Below, piece by piece: positions 54,725-62,446 of a DNA stretch of 64,000 nucleotides. The notes beneath the pieces were generated by a model. That model was not told where the DNA came from and did no database searches. It saw only the letters and a program-made list of their open reading frames with translations. Position 1 is the stretch's first letter; each line of letters begins with the position of its first letter. Both the position numbers and the translations under genes were made by a program. This DNA is from Maribacter sp. 1_MG-2023 (GTDB lineage Bacteria > Bacteroidota > Bacteroidia > Flavobacteriales > Flavobacteriaceae), in the NCBI RefSeq assembly GCF_030547005.1, contig NZ_JAUOPN010000002.1:310001-374000 (forward strand), given 5' to 3'.

Positions 54725-55756
54725 CTACTTTTTAAACTTCAGCACTTCTGAGCGACCTTTTTTAAATATCTTATTACTTACAACCTTACCTTTTCTCAAC
54801 GCTTTTTGTTCTTCAAAAGGCAATTCATGAACCTCTCTACAAGTATCTGAACAGCAATTATTCATTTTTTCTGCACAAGATGGGCATTGAATAAATAATA
54901 AATGGCAAGCTTCATTTGCACAATTAACATGCTCATCGCAAGACTCACCACATTGATGACAATTGGCAATAATATCATCACTAATACGCTCTCCCCTTCT
55001 GTGATCAAAAACAAAATTCTTACCCTTGAATTTATTTTCAAGATTGTTTTTCTCTACTTGTCTTGTGTATTCAATGATTCCGCCTTCTAGTTGATATACT
55101 TGTTCAAAACCTTTGTGTTTATAATAAGCACTAGCTTTTTCGCAACGAATTCCACCAGTACAGTACATTACCAATTTCTTGTCCTTTTTATGATCAGCTA
55201 AATCACGTTCAATAATATCAAGTGAATCTCTAAACGTATCAACATCGGGAGTAACTGCATTTTTAAAATGACCTATTTCACTTTCATAATGATTTCGCAT
55301 ATCTACCAAAACCGTATCTGGATCTTCAATAAGTTCATTGAACTGCTCTGCGCCAACGTGAATACCTTTGTTGGTAACATCAAAAGAATTGTCTTCCAAT
55401 CCGTCGGCAACGATTTTCTTACGCACTTTAACTTTCAACTTTAAAAAAGAAAGGTTGTCTTGCTCAATAGCAATATTAAGTCGCACATTCTCTAGAAAAG
55501 AAATGCTATCCAAATGCTCTTTAAAAACATTGAAGTTTTCAGCCGGAACGGAAAGTTGGGCATTTATACCTTCGTGAGCAACATAAATTCGCCCAAGAAC
55601 ATCCATATCGTTCCAGTTGATAAAAAGGTGGTTTCTAAAAATGTTGGTATTACCAATGTGTGCATAGGTATAGAAAGAGATAGTAAGGCGTTCCTTACCC
55701 GCTTCTTCAATTAAAGCTGCTCTTTCTATTGCACTTAACGTATTGTACAGTTGCAT
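54725..55756 (-). CDS. trhO: tRNA uridine 5-hydroxylase TrhO (rhodanese-related)
   Basis: This is a YceA/TrhO protein: an acylphosphatase-like N-terminal domain (about 1-120, with LGRIYVAHEGINAQLSVP), a rhodanese domain with the active Cys in VMYCTGGIRCEKASAY, and a Cys-rich C-terminus (CHQCGESCDEHVNCANEAC, CPSCAEKMNNCCSDTC). TrhO hydroxylates U34 of certain tRNAs with oxygen. Length (343) is normal. It is a single gene. Confidence 0.93.
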   Translation of the reverse strand: MQLYNTLSAIERAALIEEAGKERLTISFYTYAHIGNTNIFRNHLFINWNDMDVLGRIYVAHEGINAQLSVPAENFNVFKEHLDSISFLENVRLNIAIEQDNLSFLKLKVKVRKKIVADGLEDNSFDVTNKGIHVGAEQFNELIEDPDTVLVDMRNHYESEIGHFKNAVTPDVDTFRDSLDIIERDLADHKKDKKLVMYCTGGIRCEKASAYYKHKGFEQVYQLEGGIIEYTRQVEKNNLENKFKGKNFVFDHRRGERISDDIIANCHQCGESCDEHVNCANEACHLLFIQCPSCAEKMNNCCSDTCREVHELPFEEQKALRKGKVVSNKIFKKGRSEVLKFKK

Positions 55757-55878
55757 GCTATACTAATAATTTAAGTCTGCCATTTGGCAGAAGGTTTATA
55801 GAAAATTTTTGAAGGACAAAAATAGTTATAATATTGAAAAATGCACCTATTTTATTACCGTTTACCGCGTTATAACAT

Positions 55879-55910
55879 AAAAAAGAGCCTTGTTTAGAAC
55901 AAGACTCTTA
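55879..55910 (-). terminator. Orphan minus-strand terminator
   Basis: AAGAGTCTTGTT and AACAAGGCTCTT (minus strand) pair with one mismatch and are followed by a T-run. No intact minus-strand gene lies upstream of it; only the short remnant does. Confidence 0.65.
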
Positions 55911-55915
55911 ATCGA

Positions 55916-56029
55916 CTATTCCATTCTTTTCTTTTTCATAGCATTCTTAAAGAATAGAAAAAGAAGATAGTCACCTATAATCGCCGACACTAAAAACAGC
56001 GATTTATAACCAATGAAGTAACTTCTATT
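55916..56029 (-). pseudogene. Remnant of a small membrane protein gene
   Basis: This minus-strand frame of 37 codons lacks a start codon but reads like the C-terminus of a membrane protein: a hydrophobic helix (SLFLVSAIIGDYLLFLFF) followed by a basic tail (KNAMKKKRME) and a stop, with a terminator 6 bp downstream. The helix, charge pattern and terminator suggest a decayed gene. Chance coding cannot be excluded. Confidence 0.35.
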
Positions 56030-56128
56030 TTATAAAAGATAGTAATTGCTTAAAATGGTTGCGTAATCGATTCAATATTATTCAATTCAAAAAAGAATTG
56101 GTAATTTAGCTTTCCAAAAAAATAGAAA

Positions 56129-57136
56129 ATGAGTTCTGAAAAAGAAGCAAAATTAAAAGCATTAAAGTTGACCCTTGACAAAATGGATAAGACCTACGGT
56201 AAGGGCGCTGTAATGAAAATGGGGGATAGTGTTGTTGCAGATGTTGAAGTGATACCTTCTGGCTCATTAGGTTTAGATATTGCCTTAGGCGTAGGGGGTT
56301 ACCCAAGAGGTCGTGTAATTGAAATTTACGGACCAGAATCTTCAGGTAAAACAACCTTGACTTTACATGCAATAGCAGAAGCGCAGAAAAATGGGGGTAT
56401 TGCAGCATTTATTGATGCAGAGCATGCTTTTGACCGTTTTTACGCTCAAAAACTAGGTGTAGATATAGACAACTTAATTATTTCTCAACCAGACAACGGT
56501 GAGCAAGGTTTAGAGATTGCAGATAACTTAATTCGTTCTGGAGCAATCGATATTGTAGTAATAGATTCAGTTGCGGCATTGACACCTAAAAGTGAAATTG
56601 AAGGAGAAATGGGAGATTCTAAAATGGGTCTTCACGCTCGTTTAATGTCTCAAGCACTTAGAAAATTAACCGGTTCTATCAGCAAAACAAACTGTACCGT
56701 TATATTCATTAACCAATTACGTGAAAAGATTGGTGTAATGTTCGGTAACCCAGAAACTACTACTGGTGGTAACGCACTTAAATTTTACGCATCTGTTCGT
56801 TTAGATATTAGAAGATCTACACAAATTAAAGATACAGACGGTAATGTTCAAGGTAACAAGACCAGAGTTAAGGTTGTAAAGAATAAAGTAGCTCCACCTT
56901 TCCGTACCACTGAATTTGATATTATGTATGGTGAAGGTATTTCTAAAGTTGGTGAGGTTATCGACTTAGGTGTTGAATATGAAATAGTAAAAAAGAGTGG
57001 TTCATGGTTTAGCTATGGCGACACAAAATTAGGTCAAGGTCGTGATGCTGTTAAAAACCTACTTTTAGATAACCCTGAATTATTTGAGGAATTAGATGGT
57101 AAAATCAGAGAAGCCATTGCTGCCTTAAATGCTTAA
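56129..57136 (+). CDS. recA: Recombinase RecA
   Basis: RecA drives homologous recombination and the SOS response. Walker A is GPESSGKTT near residue 70, followed by [31 protein letters not shown], loop L2 and [31 protein letters not shown]. The 335-residue length is typical; the C-terminal acidic tail is short. No intein is present. It is a single gene. Confidence 0.98.
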   Translation: MSSEKEAKLKALKLTLDKMDKTYGKGAVMKMGDSVVADVEVIPSGSLGLDIALGVGGYPRGRVIEIYGPESSGKTTLTLHAIAEAQKNGGIAAFIDAEHAFDRFYAQKLGVDIDNLIISQPDNGEQGLEIADNLIRSGAIDIVVIDSVAALTPKSEIEGEMGDSKMGLHARLMSQALRKLTGSISKTNCTVIFINQLREKIGVMFGNPETTTGGNALKFYASVRLDIRRSTQIKDTDGNVQGNKTRVKVVKNKVAPPFRTTEFDIMYGEGISKVGEVIDLGVEYEIVKKSGSWFSYGDTKLGQGRDAVKNLLLDNPELFEELDGKIREAIAALNA

Positions 57137-57215
57137 ATTCAGTTTTATTTAAGTAAACATAAATGAATTAACGCAACCATTGCACTTCATTCTCATCTTA
57201 AAACAAAACAGTTAT

Positions 57216-57641
57216 ATGATGAGAAATAAGTTGATGCTGTTGACCTTGGTCATAGCATTTATATGCAATGGTTGTTCTATTGATGATGATGACGCCAATT
57301 TCCATTTTACAGCATTGGAAATTGTCGATGCAGAAGTACCAGAATCTTTTATTCTTAATGAGACTTATAAGATTTCTGTAAATTATTTAAAACCCGATAG
57401 TTGTACATACTATGAAGGTTTTGACGTTGTTAAAGATTCCCTGACCACTAGAAGTGTTGTTGCCATTGGCGCAGTAAAAACTGATATTGATGATTGTATG
57501 GAAGAATTAATTCAAGAAACGGCGTCTTTCAACTTCCAGGTAATTTATACCGAACCCTATACATTTAGATTTTACAAAGGCGATAATAGTGACGGAGAGG
57601 CAGAATATATGGAAATTGTCGTTCCAGTAAACAACCCTTAA
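57216..57641 (+). CDS. Small lipoprotein upstream of an ECF sigma gene
   Basis: ATG 57216 is preferred to the frame start at 57180 because it opens the signal MMRNKLMLLTLVIAFICNGC with lipobox Cys20. About 120 mature residues follow with paired strands and three Cys (SCTYYEGF, DDCMEEL). No known family is recognised. The sigma factor gene begins 15 bp downstream, so it may be part of the same regulatory unit. Confidence 0.7.
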   Translation: MMRNKLMLLTLVIAFICNGCSIDDDDANFHFTALEIVDAEVPESFILNETYKISVNYLKPDSCTYYEGFDVVKDSLTTRSVVAIGAVKTDIDDCMEELIQETASFNFQVIYTEPYTFRFYKGDNSDGEAEYMEIVVPVNNP

Positions 57642-57656
57642 AACAACCAACCATTT

Positions 57657-58223
57657 GTGAGTCTAGAAGAACTCATACATAATTGCAAAAAAGGAGACCG
57701 TAAAGCACAGGAGCTATTATATAGAGCCTATGCCACAACCCTCTATGGTATATGCCTAAAATATTCCAAATCAAAATCGCAGGCAGAAGACACTCTACAT
57801 GATAGTTTTATGACGATTTATGATAAAATAGGTCAGTTTAAAAACAAAGGTTCTTTTGAAGGTTGGATGAAAAGAATTACCGTAAATACTGCGCTACAAA
57901 AATATAGAAAGCAAGAATACCTTAATGTAGTTACAGATAATACCGAAGAAGAAGTTACCGTAGATAACGTTTATGATGACATAAGCTTGCAAACGTTGCT
58001 CAGCTACATTCAAGAATTACCTAATAAATACCGCGCTACATTCAATTTATATGTAATGGATGGCTACACGCATAAAGAAATTAGTGAACTGTTAGGCACC
58101 ACTATAGGCACCTCAAAATCTAATCTTGCTAGGGCACGCGCATTATTAAAAGAAAAAATAGAAACTAAGATCACGCAATCAATTGTAAGTATCTTAATTA
58201 TAATATCAACACACTTTTTATAA
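57657..58223 (+). CDS. ECF RNA polymerase sigma factor
   Basis: The sigma factor starts with GTG at 57657. Region 2 is clear (ELLYRAYATTLYGICLKYSKSKSQAEDTLHDSF... GSFEGWMKRITVN), and region 4 is LPNKYRATFNLYVMDGYTHKEISELLGTTIGTSKSNLARARALL. Regions 1.1 and 3 are missing, as in ECF factors. The C-terminus carries a short hydrophobic tail (SIVSILIIISTHFL) that is not part of the usual fold. The next gene, 31 bp on, encodes its probable anti-sigma factor. Confidence 0.92.
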   Translation: MSLEELIHNCKKGDRKAQELLYRAYATTLYGICLKYSKSKSQAEDTLHDSFMTIYDKIGQFKNKGSFEGWMKRITVNTALQKYRKQEYLNVVTDNTEEEVTVDNVYDDISLQTLLSYIQELPNKYRATFNLYVMDGYTHKEISELLGTTIGTSKSNLARARALLKEKIETKITQSIVSILIIISTHFL

Positions 58224-58254
58224 TCCTCGTGATTATAGACAGAAACAGTACTAG

Positions 58255-59775
58255 ATGCAGAAGAAGAATATAGACGAACTTTTCCGAGATAAACTTTCGG
58301 ACTTCAAGCAAACACCAGACAATAAAGTTTGGCGTGCGATTGATGCGTCATTGGACAAAAGGAAAAAGAGAAGGGTCATACCATTTTGGTGGTCATTTGG
58401 GGGTATTGCTGCCTCTATAATGATTAGTTTATTAGTATTTAATCCGTTTACAGAAGAACACACTACCAATGAAATTCTGGTGGACACTAAAAATGAATCA
58501 GAAATACTAAATGATATTGAACCAACTACCAAAACTAGGATTTTTATTGACTCTATAGACACTACTACTAATGCTGTAGTTGAACAAAATATAGTTAGTG
58601 ATAGCGAAGCGAATAGTGCTAAAAATAAAGCATTGAACAATCAGGAAGAATCTAATAAGATTGTAGCGTCCAAGACTAAAAATAGTTACAACAAGAATAT
58701 TGAACCTGAGAATAATGCTATAGCTGAAAACAATAAAAATGTTTCAGAGAAAAGTAATTCTACTAACGAGGCTTTACTTGCTGAACATATCCCTTTAAAA
58801 GCTGTTGACATTAATGATTCAGAAAACGTATCAAATAACATTCTAAATACAGACAGATCAATTGCTACAACAAACAAGGATTCTAATTCACATTTAGATT
58901 TTAGCCCTAAAGAATTAGAAAGTTCAATCGCTGAAAATAGTACTGTAGAAGAGGTTAACAAAGAACTTGAATCGAACAAGAAATCTATTTTTGAAGAGAT
59001 TGAAGATCAAGAAGAGCTAAAAAAGAAAAAAGTAACTAGTAATAGATGGTCTGCAGGACCAAATGTAGCTCCTGTATATTTTAATGCCATTGGCGAAGGC
59101 TCTCCGGTAAATTCAATTTTTAGTCCTAATGCAAAATCAGGGAATGTAAATATGAGTTACGGAGTCTCTGTAGCATACGCGGTTACCAAAAAGTTGACGA
59201 TACGTTCAGGAATTAACAAAGTAGATTATGGTTATGATACTGAAGATGTTGCTTTTTCATCTTCATCGGCTTTTGCACCGAATAATGGACAATTAAGCTC
59301 TATTGATTATGCTGAAACCTCTAGTACCTTAAAGATTTCTAGCAATAGGGTTGCTTCAGAAAAATTCAACACTACGAATTCTACCCAAGACATCACCGCA
59401 AAAAGTCCATCAAGAGATGGCTATATGTCGCAACAGTTCGGTTATCTTGAATTACCTGTTGAATTAAATTACGCGCTTATAGATAAAAAATTCGGCGTTA
59501 ACCTTATTGGTGGTGTTAGTTCTTTATTTTTAATTGACAATGCAGTATCCTTGACTTCTGGTGAACTGACCACTGAAATAGGAGAGGCTAATAATATTAA
59601 CGACCTAAATTTTAGCGCCAACATGGGGCTAGGTCTTAATTACAATTTTTCACAAAAGGTGCGGTTTAACGTTGAGCCTATTTTTAAATACCAACTGAAT
59701 ACCTTTTCTGATGTAAACGGTACTTTTAGACCCTATTCTGTGGGAGTTTACAGTGGACTAACCTTTCAATTTTAA
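58255..59775 (+). CDS. Putative dual-membrane anti-sigma protein (IM helix plus OM barrel)
   Basis: Residues 1-40 are a charged helical cytoplasmic segment (MQKKNIDELFRDKLSDF... DKRKKRR), residues 41-62 form an inner-membrane helix (VIPFWWSFGGIAASIMISLLV), and ~63-255 are a long disordered linker rich in Asn, Ser, Glu and Lys. Residues 256-506 look like an outer-membrane barrel with a terminal aromatic (YSGLTFQF). The order is that of Dma proteins of Bacteroides, whose N-terminus binds an ECF sigma factor while the barrel sits in the outer membrane. It follows the ECF gene directly. Function assigned by architecture and position. Confidence 0.75.
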   Translation: MQKKNIDELFRDKLSDFKQTPDNKVWRAIDASLDKRKKRRVIPFWWSFGGIAASIMISLLVFNPFTEEHTTNEILVDTKNESEILNDIEPTTKTRIFIDSIDTTTNAVVEQNIVSDSEANSAKNKALNNQEESNKIVASKTKNSYNKNIEPENNAIAENNKNVSEKSNSTNEALLAEHIPLKAVDINDSENVSNNILNTDRSIATTNKDSNSHLDFSPKELESSIAENSTVEEVNKELESNKKSIFEEIEDQEELKKKKVTSNRWSAGPNVAPVYFNAIGEGSPVNSIFSPNAKSGNVNMSYGVSVAYAVTKKLTIRSGINKVDYGYDTEDVAFSSSSAFAPNNGQLSSIDYAETSSTLKISSNRVASEKFNTTNSTQDITAKSPSRDGYMSQQFGYLELPVELNYALIDKKFGVNLIGGVSSLFLIDNAVSLTSGELTTEIGEANNINDLNFSANMGLGLNYNFSQKVRFNVEPIFKYQLNTFSDVNGTFRPYSVGVYSGLTFQF

Positions 59776-59784
59776 ATTATAAAT

Positions 59785-60339
59785 ATGAAGAATTATATAT
59801 TGTGTTGCCTTTGTTTAATGAGCATTTCTATACATGCTCAAAATATAGATGATGAGTATATAACTTCAGAAGAACATCAAGAATTAAAAATTAACGGTCT
59901 CTTTTTAATCTTAGGCGCCATTGAGTTGGATTATCAATATTTACTAAACGAAGAATCTGCTATCGGTATTGATGTCTTATATGCTTATGATGATGAGAAT
60001 CTCGATGTCAACTATTATGTATCGCCTTACTACCGTCAATATTTTGGGAAAAAATACGCTTCTGGTTTCTTCGTAGAAGCTTTTGGTATGTTGAATTCTG
60101 TTGATGATTACACTTATGGTTCTTATTATGATGAGCCAGCAGATTCTTATTATTCAAGTTCTGGATACGAAGAAAACATTGTCGATTTTGCCTTAGGCAT
60201 TGGCACAGGTGTTAAACTACTAACTAAAAGAGGTTTTATCGTAGAAATAGACGCAGGTATTGGCCGCAATCTATTTAAAAACGATAGAGACTTTACAATT
60301 ATCGGTAAAGGCGGTATTAACCTTGGTTACAGGTTCTAG
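59785..60339 (+). CDS. Small outer-membrane beta-barrel protein
   Basis: A signal peptide (about 1-18, SIHAQ) is followed by ~165 residues of alternating strands rich in Tyr and Gly, beginning LKINGLFLILGAIELDYQYLL and ending INLGYRF with the terminal Phe of outer-membrane barrels. It resembles DUF3575-type small porin-like proteins. It lies 9 bp after the dual-membrane protein and may be a target or partner. Its stop codon overlaps the end of plsC by 4 bp on the other strand. Confidence 0.8.
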   Translation: MKNYILCCLCLMSISIHAQNIDDEYITSEEHQELKINGLFLILGAIELDYQYLLNEESAIGIDVLYAYDDENLDVNYYVSPYYRQYFGKKYASGFFVEAFGMLNSVDDYTYGSYYDEPADSYYSSSGYEENIVDFALGIGTGVKLLTKRGFIVEIDAGIGRNLFKNDRDFTIIGKGGINLGYRF

Positions 60340-61076
60340 CTATTTTTGGTTAAATCGTTAAGTATCGTTTCTCTAACACTTGTTCTAAGCTGTGCCGTAT
60401 CTTCCGGTCGTATTGAATGTGTTTCAACAAATGAATGTACTCTAGCCCTGCACTTACCTGGTCCTCCACTTAAAAATGTAAAAGAGAATCGTTTTTTATT
60501 ATCATAAAAAGTCATGGGTACTACTGGTATTTTATGAGCAATAGCCATTTTAAAAGCACCATCTTTAAATTTATCTAACAATACATGTTCTTCAGGCACA
60601 CCACCTTCAGGAAAAATACAGATACTCAAACCCTGCTGCAGTCTTCTTTGCGCCCGTCTATATACACCTGTTCTACTTTGTGTATTGTCTCTATCTACCA
60701 TTATACATACACGTTTATAGAAAAATCCAAATAAAGGAATTTTAACCAACTCTTTCTTGCCAACAAATACAAAAGGGTTTCTACTAACCACAAGCATCAG
60801 CATAATATCTAACATACTTGTATGGTTCGCCACCAACATATAACTCTTCTTTTTAACCAATTGTTGGTCATATTTCACTCTAGGAAAGCAAAACATACCA
60901 TATAGTATAAATCTTGCCCATAGGTTTCTGGCCATCCAGAAAAACTGAGGATACCAAGCCTCCCTTGAGGCAAAAAGGACAAGAAATGGAAAAAAGAGTA
61001 GAATAGGAATGGCCACTAGAATATAAAACCAAATACGGTATATCGTTTGACCGGTTTGTTTAACCAATTTAAGCAT
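60336..61076 (-). CDS. plsC: 1-acyl-sn-glycerol-3-phosphate acyltransferase
   Basis: The 246-residue enzyme adds the second acyl chain to make phosphatidic acid. The catalytic motif is NHTSMLD (Asn84-His85 to Asp90), followed by KKELVKIPLFGFFYK, DRDN and FPEGGVPEE near residue 155, then PVVPMTF. An N-terminal membrane helix (about 13-36) anchors it in the inner membrane. It is divergent from trpS. Confidence 0.93.
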   Translation of the reverse strand: MLKLVKQTGQTIYRIWFYILVAIPILLFFPFLVLFASREAWYPQFFWMARNLWARFILYGMFCFPRVKYDQQLVKKKSYMLVANHTSMLDIMLMLVVSRNPFVFVGKKELVKIPLFGFFYKRVCIMVDRDNTQSRTGVYRRAQRRLQQGLSICIFPEGGVPEEHVLLDKFKDGAFKMAIAHKIPVVPMTFYDNKKRFSFTFLSGGPGKCRARVHSFVETHSIRPEDTAQLRTSVRETILNDLTKNS

Positions 61077-61119
61077 AAATCAAAAGTAGTTATTTAGGAT
61101 AGTTTTTTTGTATTTGTTT

Positions 61120-61127
61120 TACCTTTG
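61120..61127 (+). promoter_or_regulatory. Promoter -7 element of trpS
   Basis: TACCTTTG is an exact TAnnTTTG match, 19 bp before the trpS ATG at 61147. It also argues against the earlier in-frame start at 61108. Confidence 0.6.
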
Positions 61128-61146
61128 CTTTCTTAGAATAAAGAAA

Positions 61147-62115
61147 ATGGCAAGAATTTTAACAGGCATACAAAGTACAGGGACTCCGCATTTAGGAAAT
61201 ATTTTAGGAGCGATTAAGCCAGCAATAGAAATGGCAAATAATCCGGCTAACGAATCTTTTCTTTTTATTGCAGACATGCATTCATTAACACAGATTAAAA
61301 ATGGCGCAGAATTACGTCATAATACCTATGCTGTTGCTGCAACTTGGCTGGCCTTTGGATTGGATATTGAAAATACCGTTTTTTATAGACAGAGTGATGT
61401 GCCTCAAACGGCAGAACTAGCTTGGTACTTAAGCTGTTTTTTTCCGTACCAACGTTTAACGCTTGCACATTCCTTTAAAGACAAAGCTGATAGGTTAGAG
61501 GATGTAAATACCGGACTCTTCACCTACCCTATGTTAATGGCTGCAGATATTCTATTGTATGATGCCAATATTGTACCTGTAGGAAAAGATCAAATGCAAC
61601 ACATAGAAATGACACGCGATGTAGCTTCTCGTTTTCACGCACAGTTAGGTGAAACTTTTGTTTTACCAGAGGGCAAGGTTCAAGAAGAAACCATGTACAT
61701 ACCAGGCACAGATGGTGCAAAAATGAGTAAGAGCAAGGGTAATTTAATCAGTCTTTTTCAGACGGATAAAAAATTACGTAAGCAGATAATGGGAATACAG
61801 ACGGATAGTACGCCTATGGAAGACCCAAAAGACCCTACCAATGATAATGTATTCGCTTTATATAAAATTCTAGCTAGCCAGCCTCAAATTGAAGAAATGA
61901 GCGCCAACTACCTAGCGGGAAATTATGGTTACGGTCATGCCAAGCAAGCACTTTATGAAGTAATAGTAAATAAGTTTGAAGAACCTCGTGAGAAGTTTGA
62001 ATATTACATGAACAACCTAAACGAGATAGATGATGCTTTGGCCTTAGGTGCAGAAAAGGCAAGAAAAGTAGCTGATGGAGTGCTAGGAAGAGTTCGTGAA
62101 AAGCTGGGTTATTAA
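61147..62115 (+). CDS. trpS: Tryptophanyl-tRNA synthetase
   Basis: This class I synthetase charges tRNA-Trp. It shows PHLGN (the HIGH-type motif) near the N-terminus, PVGKDQMQHIEMTRD and the KMSKS loop in AKMSKSKGN. ATG 61147 (MARILTGIQSTGTPHLG) is the family start and lies after the promoter. Length is 322 residues, as usual. No leader peptide or T-box is seen in the short leader. Confidence 0.97.
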   Translation: MARILTGIQSTGTPHLGNILGAIKPAIEMANNPANESFLFIADMHSLTQIKNGAELRHNTYAVAATWLAFGLDIENTVFYRQSDVPQTAELAWYLSCFFPYQRLTLAHSFKDKADRLEDVNTGLFTYPMLMAADILLYDANIVPVGKDQMQHIEMTRDVASRFHAQLGETFVLPEGKVQEETMYIPGTDGAKMSKSKGNLISLFQTDKKLRKQIMGIQTDSTPMEDPKDPTNDNVFALYKILASQPQIEEMSANYLAGNYGYGHAKQALYEVIVNKFEEPREKFEYYMNNLNEIDDALALGAEKARKVADGVLGRVREKLGY

Positions 62116-62142
62116 TTTCTAGCCTTAAATACCACAAATATC

Positions 62143-62172
62143 AAAAACCGACCACTAGGTCGGTTTTTTGTT
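62143..62172 (+). terminator. Terminator after trpS (palindrome B type)
   Basis: An 11-bp stem (AAAAACCGACC/GGTCGGTTTTT) with ACTA in the loop leads into Ts. Its sequence is nearly the same as palindrome B of the repeats at 1199, 3357 and 6699, which suggests a common origin. Confidence 0.85.
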
Positions 62173-62402
62173 TTAATAAACTTACTACCATTTGTAATTT
62201 TCCGATTTGAAATGACGAAATATCGATGAAAGTTCAAAACAATAAGAATACAATTTAAAATACAACTAATTACAGACCAAGTAGTTTGTAAAAATTTAAT
62301 CCGCAAGGAATTTATCAGATAAGAATTAAGGAATTTAAAACCAGAAAAGATAAAATAATACAAGAACCTCAAAAATTCTAAGGTTTTCCTATTGACTTCC
62401 GC

Positions 62403-62416
62403 AAAAAAAAAAAAAA
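62403..62416 (+). repeat. Homopolymer of 14 A
   Basis: A run of 14 A lies 31 bp before the start codon of the last lipoprotein gene, in its promoter region. Confidence 0.85.
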
Positions 62417-62446
62417 TAACTTGACCAAAATTAATAACCCACCTTC

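Larger units (their letters stand above)
55757..56128. other. Region between trhO and recA
   Basis: It holds the promoter side of both genes, a minus-strand gene remnant at 55916-56029 and the terminator at 55879-55910. The recA upstream part has the hairpin CAATTC/GAATTG near 56090. Confidence 0.5.
62116..62446. other. Intergenic region after trpS
   Basis: After the terminator there is no gene. A degenerate half of palindrome A in reverse (ACCAAGTAGTTTGT near 62276) and a run of 14 A residues (62403-62416) lie upstream of the last gene. Confidence 0.5.
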
